From contig NC_133771.1 of the NCBI RefSeq assembly GCF_003597395.2, forward strand, positions 63,836,377-63,900,376: 64,000 nt of DNA, written 5' to 3'. The stretch is from Chelonoidis abingdonii. Lineage: Eukaryota > Chordata > Testudines > Testudinidae. The position numbers were made by a program, and so were the translations under genes. Below are positions 23,085-34,812 of the stretch, piece by piece. Positions within the stretch are counted from its first letter, which is position 1, and every line of letters begins with the position of its first letter. The notes under the pieces were generated by a model that worked only from the letters and a program-made list of their open reading frames with translations, searched no databases and was not told where the DNA came from.

Positions 23085-24378
23085 ACATTTACATTTAGCC
23101 TAATTAAAACACATATTATTGGCTTGTGCCCAGCTTGCCAACCAATCCAGATCTCTCTCTATCAGTGACTTCTCCTCTTCATTATTTACTACTTCCCTAA
23201 TCTCTGTCACTGCAAACTTTGAGTGATGTTTAATGTTTTCTTCCAAGTCATTGATAAAAATGTTAAATCTTGTAGGGCCAATACCTGCAGGACTTCACTA
23301 GAGAGACATCCACTAGATGATGATTCTCCTATTTACAAATACATATGAGACATATCAGTTATCCAGTATTTAATCCATTTAATGTGTGCTATGTTAATTT
23401 TGTATTCTAGTTTTTAATAAAAATGTTGTGCAGTACCAAGCCAAATGCTTTATAGAAGTCTAACACTATTACATTTGTCCATTAAACTTGTAAAATCTCA
23501 TTTTTTTAAAAAAAAAAGGTAAAGTTACTTCAATATTATCTATTTCCGTAAACTCATGCTGATTGGCATTCATTATAGTACCTTCCTTTACTTTTTTATT
23601 AATGGAATCCTGAACCAACTGCTCCATTATCTTTCCTGGGATCAGTATCAGATTGACAGGTCTATACTTTCCAGCTCATTCCATTTACCCTTTTTAAATA
23701 TTGGCATAACATTAACTTTCTCCCAGTCCTCTGGAAATTGCCCTGTGTTCCATGTTACTGAAATATCAACACTAACAGTCCAGAAAGCTCTCTTAAAATT
23801 CTTGGGTGCAAGTTATCTGATTCTGAAATGTTTAACTTTAGTAGCTGTTAACATCCTCATGAGTTACTTTTGGAATGGAAAGACTGTCAACATCTTATGA
23901 TATGAGTTACATCATCTGTTTTTCTCCAAATCCAGGAGAGAAATATTTATTGAACACTTCTGCCTTTTCTGCATTATTATTGATATTTCTACCATTTCCA
24001 TCTAGTAATGGTCCAGTATCACTGTTAGGATTTTTTTTGTTCTTCATACACTTTAAAAAAACCCTTCTTATTGTCTTTATCTCTGCTGGCCATAGATGTC
24101 GCCTTATGTCCCTTTGCTTCATTTATCAAGTTTTTTCAATTCCTAGCTTCTGATTTATATTCATCATTATCAACTTGCCCTTTTTCCATTTTTTTTATAG
24201 CTGCCATCACTGCCTCTAAGTCCTGTCAACATTTTAACAGTATAGCCTTTTTTCTTGCAAAATATTCTCAAACAATTCCTAATTAGCATTCATATTTTCT
24301 GATTAAATTCTTCTGCCCAGCCGATTTGGTTCATAATTGTTTTCAGCTTTGAGAAATTGGCCCTTTTAAAGTACCAAG

Positions 24379-24412
24379 CGTGCGTGCGCGCGCGCGCACA
24401 CCCACACACACA
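24379..24412. repeat. Alternating purine-pyrimidine tract (TGCG)(CG)(CA)n
   Basis: Runs from GTGCGTGCGCGCGCGC into CACACCCACACACACA. Alternating CG/CA dinucleotides favour Z-DNA. It lies inside the old CR1. Confidence 0.8.
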
Positions 24413-25047
24413 TATAAATACAGAGAGAGTTTGGATTTTATTCTGTTTGCACATTACAAATGTGATCAAGCCATGTGTGATGCATGACCAGAAAGGGTTA
24501 AGCATCCTACAGGACAAATGGTTCAAATTCAATCCTTAAAAACATATGGGGAGATAATGTTTGTGATTTTTCTGTGTATTTATGTATATATTGGTAGAAA
24601 TCAACAATGTAGTCAAACAGTCCTTGTCTATGTGGTGTAGGCTTCTGGGCAATTAGTGAGGTAACATAGAAGCTATTGTGTGCTGGTTTGGTAAATCTAA
24701 GTATTGGAATATCCACCAACTTTGAGGATTGTCTGCCCCATTCTTTGCAGTTCACCCTAATTGAGTGACCTCCATGATCTCTGGTATCTAAGCTATCACT
24801 ATCGCTCTTTATCAGCTAAAACAAGATCTAATATAGGATTCCCCCTGTGCTGGATGCCACATTTTTGAATTAGGATATTGTCATCTACAATATTTAGAAA
24901 TTCCATGGATGTTTTAGTACTAGCAGCATGAAACTTCTAGTGTTGTACTCTAGTTATGTTTTCACCAAACTGGCACCTGGGAGCATCAAGCCTCAGCTAG
25001 TCAAACTAGCAAAACAGAGCTGCACATTATATTCTGTATAAAAATAA

Positions 25048-25066
25048 CTCTCTCTCTCTCTCTCTC
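25048..25066 (+). repeat. (CT)n microsatellite
   Basis: About nine uninterrupted CT units. Confidence 0.9.
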
Positions 25067-25119
25067 AAAAAATAACTACTAAGTGCTTCTTGGATGTCAT
25101 TCCAAGAACACTGCAATGG

Positions 25120-25240
25120 TTAGAGAGAAGTAAAGTAACTTTTCCAAAATCACAAAGTAAGTCAGTGACAGAGACATGACTAGAACACAGCCTAGTATTT
25201 CACAATCCTGTGTTCAACCCACTGGACCACATAGGGCAAC
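25120..25240 (+). repeat. L2/MIR-type ancient repeat fragment
   Basis: 'aagtaactttccaaaatcac'-like text followed by 'agtaagtcagtgacagagac' and 'cctgtgttcaacccactgga' follows the order of the well-known L2/MIR block (gcccaaggtcacacagctag, then ggcagagctgggattcgaac). Confidence 0.55.
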
Positions 25241-25245
25241 AGCCT

Positions 25246-26330
25246 TCTTTCCAAAAGGATTTTTAGATTTTTTTTTCCCCCCCCAGATTTCTTTAAGCCT
25301 GAGCTAAGAAGATTTACTGGTCATGTACTTCTCATTGGGACACGTACGTTTGTTACCTGAAGAGGAAAGGCAGTTTCCTTTGCTTTTCATTTCAAAAGGT
25401 GCAAAATTTAACAGCATGCATGTGGAAGTTTTAAATTTGTTTGAATTACTGTGAAGATGTGAATTTTTAGTTGTGTTCATTGGTGGTGAAAATATTTTGG
25501 CCGTCTGCTTGTTCATTTTTTGTGATTCAGTTGTTTAGGGCCAGTTAATCAAACTGTTGCCCTGGGCCAAGACTATAAATTATATCCCTTGTCCACTCCA
25601 CCTGGGAGCAGAACGTCTAAAACTTGCCTTCATGGCCTGTAGGCTGGCTAGAGTACTAGAGCAGAAATACAAGAGTACGCTGGGTACACTGTCCAAACGA
25701 TCAGAGAGAACCAGCTAGCAGATCACAGCAGCACTTTCCTGAGTCAAATCAAATTGAAATATTTTAATAAAATCCCATCTGTGCATGCCTTTCTCTCTTT
25801 TGACCTTTGGATGTTGTCTTTCATTTACAGCTACCCAAGTCCCTACTGTATCCAGCCTGGAGATGGAAGCATAACTGCCCAGAACTAGCATTTGTCCACA
25901 TTGTGCAGCTATTGTTTCAGCTATATCAGATAATTCTGGTAAAGTGAAAGTCATGGGGCAACATTCTCAGCAATTATGCTTTGTCAGACATAAATGAAGC
26001 TGTTTGAAAAGCAGGGTTGAAAATGAGCAGCTAACAAAGATGCAACCGCTTAGTGTGAATTAATCATATTTGGCGGCACAGCAGTAATGATGGCACAAGC
26101 AATGATTCAGACTATTACTATGGGCTTGAAAGATGGTGTGAATGTAACAGGTGAGCAAATATTGAAAGTTGATGGAGCCTGATACTGGCAACAATTTACT
26201 TAGTGTTTCACAAACAGAGAAAAAGCGATGCGAGGATATCATAATACACCAAGAATGTAGCTTTAAGCCACAGCCCGCATATCTGGGGTGAGAAAGAGCT
26301 GAACTGCTAAGCAGCCTGTGACACAGACAG
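25246..26330. other. No gene seen
   Basis: AT-rich with a T/C run at 25269-25285. No recognisable element. Confidence 0.45.
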
Positions 26331-26670
26331 GGTCAGATGAACTTTTTGTGGACCTTAGTGGCTGGACTGTGGCCCTATCTCCCCAGTCTGCCCGTGCTGT
26401 GCCCCAGGACTCCATCTCCACTTGGCCTCTTTCAAGCAGGGGAGGGAGGTGGAGAGGAGCAAGCGGGCAGTGAGGGAAGGAGGGGCAGAGACGAGCACGT
26501 GGGAAGGTGGGGCCTCAGGGGGAAGAGGCCAAGTGGGGGTGGAGCCTTAGGGTGGAGCACAGGCAGAGCAGAGAGAGAGACCACAATCCAAGTTCTAGTG
26601 CCTCTTTTGAGTATGGGCCCAGAGCCACAACACCATTGTAAACCCAGGTACTGGACACAGAGGCCCACTG
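26331..26670. repeat. GC-rich segment, probably repeat-derived
   Basis: Purine-rich GGAGGGAGGTGG-like core with mirrored frames on both strands. The abrupt composition change and the word 'tgtaaacccaggtactgg' suggest a transposon interior. Ends not resolved. Confidence 0.3.
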
Positions 26671-27449
26671 GTGCCAGCTGTTAAAGGATTCACTGTTCTG
26701 TAACAGCAATTCCTAACAGACCCGACACACTCATATACCGTTTTCATGGTATTTATCCATAAATGATGTCATGTGAGGTCTCTAATAATAAAAGCTTGTT
26801 TCATACTGCTCCTCATAATCATCACGTAGTGTATGTACAGATGATATTTAAGGAGTTGTGTACGTGTACTGAAAGTCTGTCACCAACCAAAGGAAAATGC
26901 AGGCTTCTTCCAGGCAGAAGGTAATGCATATCTCTCTGTCAAATGTAACTTAAGCATTGTAAGCCAACACAATGGAAGTCCTATTTACATCCAGAGTCAA
27001 CAGGGAAGGAGCAAGGTGGGGAGGGGAGCTACTGTCTGTGAGGACAGACAATGAAGGGAGCACTGTACCAATCACTCCTGCACTACATTCTACCCTTCCC
27101 CACCACCTTAGAAATGGTTAGCACACAGGAGGGTAATCCTGGAAGCAGTCATTGTTTTCTCACAATGCAAGATTTGGGAGTATGACTTGCCTCTTCCTTT
27201 CCTAATGTATCCACAACCACAGTCTGATCCATACTATGGACGGGTCATTGTTGGTCAGATGCAGGGGTTAAAATTGGAATATTTTACACATGTATCATCA
27301 AGTGGAAACCATGCAGAGAAGGGAAGGGGGCAAAATACTGTGTGAAGAAAGAGGCCAAAGTGGATGAAAAAAGATGGCTGGGCAATATGAAAGGGATATC
27401 TGATTCTCACAAACAAGGGGTAACACTACCATCTCATGGGTGTGAAACA
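26671..27449. other. No gene seen
   Basis: Nothing recognised. Confidence 0.45.
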
Positions 27450-27457
27450 GAGTGGTA

Positions 27458-27754
27458 TGTAGCTGTGGGAACCAAGGCCTTGGGGGGTGCTGCAGCACCC
27501 CCAGGTTTTGTGGGGGGTCCTGGCCACTGGCCCCTTGCCCAGGGTCCTGGCTGCCAGCCCGGGGGTCCCAGTTGCCAGCCCCGAGGCAGCTGAGGATGGG
27601 ACCACAGCTGCCTTACCCTTGTCTGTGTCCTCCCCCGCCTGAAGCCATGGCCCTGTTTCTGGCCCCAGCTCTAGGGGGCAGTGAGGGGCATGGACAGGAG
27701 TAAGGGAGGGTGTAGCTTGGCACCCCCACTCTAAAGACTGTTCTAGCACCACTG
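27458..27754. mobile_element. hAT-like insertion with perfect 8-bp target duplication
   Basis: GAGTGGTA flanks both sides exactly (27450-27457 and 27755-27762). The 297-bp element ends in CTAGCACCACTG, the inverse of a CAGTGG-type hAT terminus. The left end (TGTAGCTGTGGGAACC) matches it poorly, so the left terminal repeat is worn or the element is of another class using 8-bp duplications. The interior is GC-rich with a GGGGTGCTGCAGCACCCCC palindrome at 27484-27502. The frames at 27342-27935 are chance frames. Confidence 0.65.
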
Positions 27755-27762
27755 GAGTGGTA

Positions 27763-29489
27763 TTAAATACATGGTATGCACTGGGCCCGGCCTGGCGTAT
27801 ATATTGGTAGAAAGCACAAGATGATTGAAGAGAAAATACCTGACTAAGGCCAACAGTTAATTGTTTAAAATTCCTACTTATGTTACTTACAGCTCTCAAA
27901 CTGAAAGCATTTTTAAAATCGAATTTGCTTTCCACTATTTATGGTGTTTCATACTTTTTGGAATTTTTCTCAGTTTGTACAGTCAGTAAGCTAAGCAGTT
28001 TCACTGCTCGTTGCAGTTCACGTCTAGTCACTTAGACTCTGCTTTTAAATTGTTAGCATAATGGCAGAGAACTGCAAACTATATGGGAATTTTTTTATAT
28101 TTTAATTTTTTCCCCAGGGAAATACTTCTATTAGTTTTAGATTTTGTAAAATCTTGGATTTTTACAATACCTATAATATTATGCAGCTCTGGCAGTGAAA
28201 AGCTGCTACCCATTTCATAGTCAGGCCTCAGAGAATTCTCCTGCCTTGAGGGATTCCTACATGTTCTGGAGCCAACTTTTACATTAAACCATTCCTGGTG
28301 CATTGGGTGTGGTCAGGAAAAGGGGATGTCGCCAAGACATTCCTACAGTTTGGTTGCCCCTGGCTGTCAGAATGACTTTTGAGATCATCATCAGCCATAA
28401 GATTAAAGCTGCTCTAATATGTGCTGGGAACCAGCGTAAAGGCTTGTCAGCTCCATGTTTGGGAAACACAAATGTGGTTTAAGGCTACTTTTGCACATGC
28501 ACTTCCTGAGTTATGCTGGGCCACAGCTCAGGATCTGAGACAAATTATCCCAAATACTTTCTAAATATTTTGCCTTCTATATGCCATGGATAGTTTTCTT
28601 CTCAGCTTCGGTATGGTTCTTTTATTAAATAATGTTCACAACTGAATATGAATATTACAGAGCTCCCAGTATGTATACAAAAGGTTGTAATGTGTTCAAC
28701 CCTTGGATCAAGAATCCATAAAACAGTTATCTGAAATTTTAACAGTGGTTATTTTAATACCGAATAGGTACAAGTCAACAAAAAGAAATACCATATAAGG
28801 AACATGGAAATGACCTAGGCTTTGAGCCAATAAATGTGAAGGATGGGATACGGCTACTACTATTCAGGGAACAACATCTTTCACAAGATTTCATTGAGTC
28901 AAAGCCTAGCACTTTTCCATGTTCATTGAACATTATTTTCTTTTCTTAAATTTTAATAATTCAGTACTAAAAAAAATGGCGTTGTTTAGACGTCAGACTA
29001 CCATGTTCATGGATTCCTGATACAAGCTTTGAACACATTATCACCCAGTATTTCTGTTTATTTTACTTGGATCCATTATTATACCAATGCCTTACTCTTC
29101 TCCAGAATGCTTTAAGTGGACTTTGTGGTCATCTCAGATGGTAGCATAAATCATTCAGGTAGGTTATGGAAAGTGTTGGAATCTGATGGGACTGGATAGA
29201 TTAGATTAGTACTTAGATATTGTGGGTATCAGAACTCACAGCCCCAAAGGAGGATTGAGACAAAGGTGGCTTTAAACCACCTTTCCAACCTCCTCTTTCT
29301 GGACTGCTCCAGAGGCAGGAGCATCCCTCAGAATAATTTAGACAGCCTAGCCGGGCAGTCTGAGTTATATCAGCTATCTCCACTCGAGCTGCCTCTGGGT
29401 ACCTCCACTGTCCAGAATCTCAGTAGCACTACATGCTGTGCTCCTTATGCCAGGGCTTATGAGGGAGGTCTTTAGAAGACAGCTTGCAG
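27763..29489. other. No gene seen; AT-rich
   Basis: No conserved frame and no recognisable repeat. Confidence 0.45.
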
Positions 29490-29960
29490 ATGTCTTCCTC
29501 ATGGCCAGTGGGTAAACCACAGGCTCAGGGAGGCTAGCCCTGTCCCTGCCCTTCTGCCCAAGGCCCTGCCCCTCCCACCCACCTTACCCTGCCGGAGCCC
29601 AGAGCCTGCCTCCACAGACGCCAGCCCCACCCTGCCCCACCCCAGGACCACTGAGCACTTCCAGCCCTGGAGCGCAGGAGAGGCAGATGGCACGACCGAC
29701 AACGCCCCCAGCCCTGGAGTGTCAGGCGAGCTGTGCGAGCGCCGGCACCAGCTGTCTGGAGTCCCTGGCCACAGGCCAGCCTCCACTAGCCTTGGCCATG
29801 GGGAAAGAGCCGCAGAGTGCCAGGGGGAAACAGGTCAGGGCTAGGGGGTGGAGCATGGGCAGGACCATGCCAGACCCTTTGGAGAGGCTAAGCCTCCCCC
29901 AGTCTTTGATGCCCACCACCCATGGTCATCTCCTGTCCTGGTGGAATTATTCTGGGCCAG
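29490..29960. repeat. GC-rich segment, probably repeat-derived
   Basis: Sharp composition boundary and Ala/Pro-rich frames on both strands. The word 'ggagaggctaagcctccccc' near 29880 is one I recall from turtle repeats. No ends or duplication identified. Confidence 0.3.
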
Positions 29961-30259
29961 AACCAAGCTTTTAGAGCCCTTATATTCTGCTATGGACCTC
30001 TTTGGCCCCTTTATGCTGAATAAGAGGGAGTGCTTCTCTCATCTTATGTTACTGAGTGCTATACAAAAACCTCGTGTAGATAGGTGTGCCATGCAGCCCC
30101 ATAAAGAAATATACAAAGTTCATGCATCTAAACTTGGAGAAAGTCTATGGGCTAGAGTGTTGCTTTGCAATAAGCTCTGTGTATGGAGAGGCCTGGGGTT
30201 GCACTGCCTCTGGAGCAGCACAGGAAAGGAATTGTGCATCTGAGGTAGTTGGAACTGTG

Positions 30260-30382
30260 TAGGGTGACCAGACAGCAAGTGTGAAAAATTAGGGCAGAGG
30301 AAGGAGGTAATAGAAGCCTATATAAGAAAAAGACCCCCAAATTGGGACTGTCCCTATAAAATTGGGATATCTGCTCACCCTA
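30260..30382 (+). mobile_element. Short hAT MITE (TAGGGTGACCA type)
   Basis: 123 bp from TAGGGTGACCAGAC to TGCTCACCCTA, inverted ends. Flanks GAACTGTG (30252-30259) and GAACTGCG (30383-30390) differ by one base, a good 8-bp hAT duplication. The interior 'tatataagaaaaagacccc' and 'gggactgtccctataaaat' recur, inverted, in the element at 45031-45133. Confidence 0.8.
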
Positions 30383-30587
30383 GAACTGCGTCTCTGTATT
30401 TAAGCACTACATCATGCAGAAATACATAGTATGGTCAAATTCTGTCCTCAGATACACCTGCAACTTCTTCTGGGTTACTCTAAATTTACCCCAGTGTGAA
30501 TAGGGTCAGAATCTGGCTCACTGACTGAACCTGCAAGTATACTGGAAGACACAACTGTCTTAACTGAGACACTGGGTTGACTTTATT

Positions 30588-30800
30588 GTCATTATAATTT
30601 TTATTATTATAATTTATCCAACACAATAGCACCTAGAGGTCATCCAGATTGGGGGCCCTATTGTGCTAGCCCTATACGAACTATAAGGTGAAATCTGGGC
30701 TCCACTGAAGTCTATGGCAAAACTCTCATTGACTTAAATGGGGACAGGGTTTCACCCACAGTAATTAACAATCCTTACCTTAAAGAGCTTACAGTCCAAA
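30588..30800 (-). repeat. L2/MIR-type LINE 3' tail
   Basis: ATTATT-rich tail, then 'cctattgtgctagccctata' and 'ttaaagagcttacagtccaa', which is the antisense order of the tail at 59746-59900. Confidence 0.55.
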
Positions 30801-31058
30801 AGCATTTTCAGTTCAGCTTTAGTATTTTATCTTCCACTTTATTGGTATAGTTCTTTTAGACCTTTAAGTAATTTTACAGTATCTACAGAGGCGGTATAAT
30901 TAGCAGTGACTCTTCACATTGTAAAATTCACTGAGAATAATGACACATGCTTTTATCTTAAAATGTAACTTTCAAGGAAGAGAAAAACTATTCAGAGTTT
31001 TACGGGTCTGAACATTTTCCTTAAAAAGAGATTTCTTTTGACAGACCATGGGATGTTG

Positions 31059-31166
31059 TTCCAGGAAGAAGGATTTCTAGGAAGAGATGGGATCCACCTA
31101 ACGAAGAGAGGGAAGAGCATCTTTGCAGCCAGGCTTGATAACCTAGTGAGGAGGGCTTTAAACTAG
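31059..31166 (+). pseudogene. CR1 ORF1 C-terminal end (esterase block)
   Basis: The frame reads FLGRDGIHLTKRGKSIFAAR and ends LDNLVRRALN with a TAG. DGIHLT supplies the conserved Asp and His of the last SGNH-esterase block described for CR1-like ORF1 proteins. Only the tail of ORF1 is present. Confidence 0.75.
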
Positions 31167-31414
31167 GTTTTCTGGGGATTGGAGAAGTGGGATACTGGGA
31201 GGAAACACAAGGAGGAAGGTGCAAGAGGGAAGGCCTCGTGATTCATACTGAGAAAGTAGGGCAATCAGCTAGTTATCTTAGGTGCCTGTATAAGAATGCA
31301 AGAAGCCTTAGAAACAAGCAGGAAGAATTGGAAATCCTGGTACAGTCAAAGAACTAAGATATGATTAGAATAACAGAGACTTAGTGGGATAACTCACAAG
31401 ACTGGAGCCCTGTC

Positions 31415-32257
31415 ATGGATAGGTATAAACTGTTCAGGAAGGACAGGCCGGAGAAGAAAGGTGGAGGAGTTGCTCTGTATGTAAGAGAGCAGTATGATTG
31501 CTCAGAACTCCAGTATGGAACTGGAGAAAAGCCTGTTGAGAGTCTTTGGGTTAAGTTTAGAGGTGAGAGCAACAAGGGTGATGTTGTGGTAGGCATGTGC
31601 TATAGACCACCAAATCAGGAGGAGGAGGTAGACGGGGCTTTCTTCAGACAACTACCAGAAGTTTCCAGATCACAGGCCCTGGTTCTCATGGGGGACTTCA
31701 ATCACCCTGATATCTGCTGGGAGAGCAATACAGCAGTGCACAGACAATCCAGGAAGTTTTTGGAGAGTGTTGGAGACAGCTTCCTGGTGCAAGTCCTGGA
31801 GGAATCAACTAGGAGCTGTGCTCTTCTTGACCTGCTGCTCACAAACAGGGCAGAATTGGTAGGGGAAGTAGAAGTAGTTGGCAACCTGGGCAGCAGTGAA
31901 CAGGAGATTGTCGAGTTCAGGATCCTAACAAAAGGAAGAAAGGAGAGCAGCAGAATACAGCCCCTGTACCTCAGAAAAGCAGACTTTGACTCCCTCAGGG
32001 AACTGATGGGCATGATCCCCTGGGAGGCTAATATAAGGGGGCAAGGAGTCCAGGACAGCTGGCTGTATTTTAAAGAAGAAGCCTTATTGAGGGCACAGGA
32101 ACAAACCATCCCGGTGTGCAGAAAGAATAGCAAATATGGCAAGTGTCCAACTTGGCTTAACAGAGAAATCTTCGGTGAGCTTAAACACAAAAAGGAAGCT
32201 TCCAAGAAGTGGAAACCTGGACAGATGACTATGGAGGAGTATAAAACTATTGCGTAA
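31415..32257 (+). pseudogene. CR1 endonuclease and linker, 280-codon open segment
   Basis: Contains GGGVALYVREQYDCSELQYG, then GDFNHPDICW near residues 93-102 (metal-binding Asp, Asn), LLDLLLTNRAELVGEV, and a linker with LYLRKADFDSLRELMGMIPW. The usual SDH triplet reads SEQ here (LGSSEQEIVEF), so the essential His is lost. The real domain begins about 60 codons upstream, where the same frame carries two stops (near 31352 and 31380). The enzyme nicks target DNA for CR1 integration; this copy cannot. Confidence 0.8.
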
Positions 32258-32293
32258 GCATGCAAGGGTGTAATCAGGAAGGCCAAAGCACAA

Positions 32294-32683
32294 TTGGAGT
32301 TGCAGCTAGCAAGGGGTGTGAAGGGTAACAAGAAGGGTTTCTACAGGTATGTTAGCAACAAGAAGAAGGTCAGAGAAAGTGTGGGACCCTTACTGAATGG
32401 GAGAGGCAACCTAGTGATAGATTATGTGGAAAAATATGAAGTATTCAATGCTTTTTTTGCCTCTGGCTTCACAGACAAGGTCAGCTCGCAGACTGCTGCA
32501 CTGGGCAGCACAGTATGGGGAGGAGATGAGCAGCCCTCAGTGGTGAAAAAACAGGGTAAGGACTATTTAGAAAATTTGGATGTGCACAAGTCCATGGGGC
32601 TGAATGCAATGCATCTGAGGGTGCTGAGGGAGTTGGATGATGTAATTGCAAAGCCATTGACCATTATCTTTGAAAACTCATAG
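32294..32683 (+). pseudogene. CR1 reverse transcriptase, N-terminal fragment
   Basis: [20 protein letters not shown], then GPLLNGRGN and [20 protein letters not shown] match the fingers region of the CR1 at 9086-10816 ([21 protein letters not shown]). It ends in a TAG, after which coding continues in other frames (IVPIFKKG-type block near 32727). Confidence 0.8.
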
Positions 32684-33045
32684 CGATCAGGGGAGGTCTC
32701 GTACGATTGGAAAAAGGCAAATATAGTGCCCATCTTTAAAAAAGGGAAGGCGAAGAATCCAGGGAACTACAGCCTCACCACAGTCCCCGAAAAAATCATG
32801 GAACAGGTCCTCAAGGAATCCATTTTGAAGCACTTGGAGGGGAGGAAGGTGAGCAGGAACAATCAACATTGATTCACCAAGGGCAAGTCATGCTTGACCA
32901 ACCGAATTGCCTTCTATGATGAGATAACCGGCTCTGTGGATACGGTGAAAGTGATGGATGTGATATATCTTGACTTTAGCAAAACTTTTGATACAGTCTC
33001 CCACAGTATTCTTGCCAGCAAGTTAAAGATGTACGGATTGGATGA

Positions 33046-33485
33046 ATGAGCTATAAGGTGGATAGAAAGCTGGCAGTGATCAACGGCTTAATATCTAGTT
33101 GGCAGCTGGTATCAAGCAGAGTGCTCCAGGGTTCGGTCCTGGGGCCAGTTTTGTTCAACATCTTCGTTAATGACCTGGATGATGGGATTGCACCCTCAGC
33201 AAGTTTGCGGATGACACTAAGCTGGGAGGAGAGGTAGATATGCTGGAGGGTAGGGATAGGGTCCAGAGTGACCTAGACAAATTGGAGGTTTGGGCCAAAA
33301 GAAATCTGATGAGGTTCAACAAGGACAAGTGCAGAGTCCTGCACTTAGGACAGAAGAATCCTATGCACCACTACAGGCTGGGGACCGACTGGCTAAGCAG
33401 CAGTTCTGCAGAAAAGGACCTGGGGATTACAGTGGACGAGAAGCTGGATGAATCAACAGTGTGCCCTTGTTGCAAAGAAGGCTAA
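33046..33485 (+). pseudogene. CR1 reverse transcriptase, palm fragments
   Basis: Two frame pieces. 33046-33237 has [20 protein letters not shown], and an adjacent frame reads [10 protein letters not shown] (about 33199-33228), so the catalytic FADD survives. 33240-33485 continues [16 protein letters not shown] and [17 protein letters not shown] frameshift separates the two. Confidence 0.8.
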
Positions 33486-33563
33486 TGGCATATTGGGCTG
33501 CATTAGTAGGATCATTGCCAGCAGATCGAGGGAAGTGATTATTCCGCTCTGTTTGGCACTGTG

Positions 33564-34045
33564 TGCCATCCGAGCTTTGTGCAGGTAGCTGACACAGCAG
33601 ACTTCGATTGAACTGCCCAATAACCACAAGATCCAATTAAGTCATGAAGGCATTCAATCACGTTTGTTGCTGACAAAGCATGGTGATAGCACTTGGCAGA
33701 TTCTACAGGGATACCAAGAATTGTATGTCCATGACAATGGACAAAGCTCAGTCAGTGATGGGCCTTTCCATTATCCCCTAGGCTGGCCAAGGGCACTCCC
33801 TCTGAGACTTCATTTTATATGCCAATACAAACAAGTTACATATTGCTCCTCTGACATAGTTAGTTACTGCCCCCGATGTGTCTAGTTAGCACCCTCTGAT
33901 GTGGGTAGTTACCACTCATTACCTTGTACATGTTGGTTCAATAAAAATATCTTTATCCATCATACTGTCATCCTGCCTTATCTCTAAGAAAGGGTCATTG
34001 TATTCCTGTATCAACCTCAGACGGTGTGTTTGTACCATGCTTGGG
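33564..34045 (+). other. LTR-like segment of uncertain class
   Basis: Begins TGTGCCATCCGAG exactly where CR1 ends, and has AATAAA at 33940-33945 followed by 'tctaagaaagggtcattg', as in the 3' half of an LTR. CR1 does not resume afterwards, so a simple insertion is not shown; a deletion must have followed, or this is unrelated sequence. Confidence 0.35.
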
Positions 34046-34091
34046 TCTCAGGGTTGTGTTTGAGTGAATGTCCTGTGCCTGGTACTACTTA

Positions 34092-34361
34092 GCCCTGGTC
34101 TACACTGGGGTGGTGAGGAGGATGGGGGGTTCGATCTAAGTTACACAATTTCAGTCGACATACTTAGATCGACTTACTGTGGTGTCTGCACCGCAGTGAG
34201 TCGAGTGCTGCCACTCCCCTGTCAACTCTACCTGTGCCTCTCGCAGAACTGGAGTACAGGAGTTGACGGGAGAGCGTTAGGGGGTCGATTTATTTTGTCT
34301 AGACTAGACGTGATAAATCGATTCCCTGCTGGATCAATCACTGCCTGCCGAAGACATACCC
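34092..34361. mobile_element. PIF/Harbinger MITE with TTA duplication
   Basis: Ends GCCCTGGTCTACACT and CCGAAGACATACCC (inverse GGGTATGTCTTCGG) form an imperfect terminal repeat. Flanks are TTA (34089-34091 and 34362-34364), matching the 3-bp TWA preference of PIF/Harbinger. 270 bp, no coding capacity. Interior words such as 'ttagatcgacttac' are typical of turtle Harbinger MITEs. Confidence 0.65.
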
Positions 34362-34689
34362 TTAGGAATATGTGTATTTTTGCAATCTCAGCCCTGTTTT
34401 TGCCAGGTTCTGGAAGCTTGCAAGCAGACGTATTTTATAGCAGGGCCTGCCTTCTGCTCACAGCCTAACTTTTGCTAACTTTGTTTTATATTAGCAAAGC
34501 TCGACCACTGCTTTAGTTCAGGCTGGGCTTCAGATACAAGGCCTTATGTCTCAGGCTCTCTTTCTACTAGAAGAGTGTTGGCCTTTCTTTGAAGCATTCT
34601 AAAAATCAGCGTAGTCAAAGCTTGAATCATTTGCATGCATGACATAGTTGCTGTACAAAACTCACTGATTTCTTGCAAGGGTCATTTGA

Positions 34690-34812
34690 TATTATTTATT
34701 GTTTGAACTGCTAACGACTAGGTCACAAGATTAGGGCAGCATTATATTTGGTGCTGTACAAGCACAGAGTAAACTGTGATCTCTGTCCCAAAGAACTAAC
34801 GTTCTACTTTGG
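34690..34812 (-). repeat. L2/MIR-type LINE 3' tail
   Basis: 'tattatttattg', 'tttggtgctgtacaagcaca' and 'tctgtcccaaagaactaacg' follow the antisense order of the L2-like tail at 30588-30800. Confidence 0.5.

Larger units (their letters stand above)
22350..24990 (-). mobile_element. CR1 LINE, very old
   Basis: Minus-strand CR1: 3' end at about 22350 ('ttccaaggccagaatgatgt'), then remnants of the reverse transcriptase C-terminal part (22797-23084, with SEKDFGVMGDNQLNIASQCD), the fingers region (23907-24122, with NPNSDTGPLLDGNGRN) and probable endonuclease near 24750-24900 (minus frame GNPILDLVLADKE). Numerous stops and frameshifts. A CG/CA tract (24379-24412) interrupts it. The endonuclease assignment beyond 24300 is tentative. 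Confidence 0.7.
31020..33563 (+). mobile_element. CR1 LINE, truncated at the 3' side
   Basis: Plus-strand CR1 in order: end of ORF1 (31059-31166), endonuclease (31235-32257), fingers and palm of the reverse transcriptase (32294-33485). It stops near 33563, at the sequence that in CR1 continues into the C-terminal domain and 3' UTR; these are missing. Several stops and frameshifts. The endonuclease frame is the longest intact piece. Confidence 0.9.

Noticed and set aside
26337..26709. 115-codon plus frame with antisense frames
   Set aside because: GC-rich segment of repeat type, no domain, no conservation evidence.
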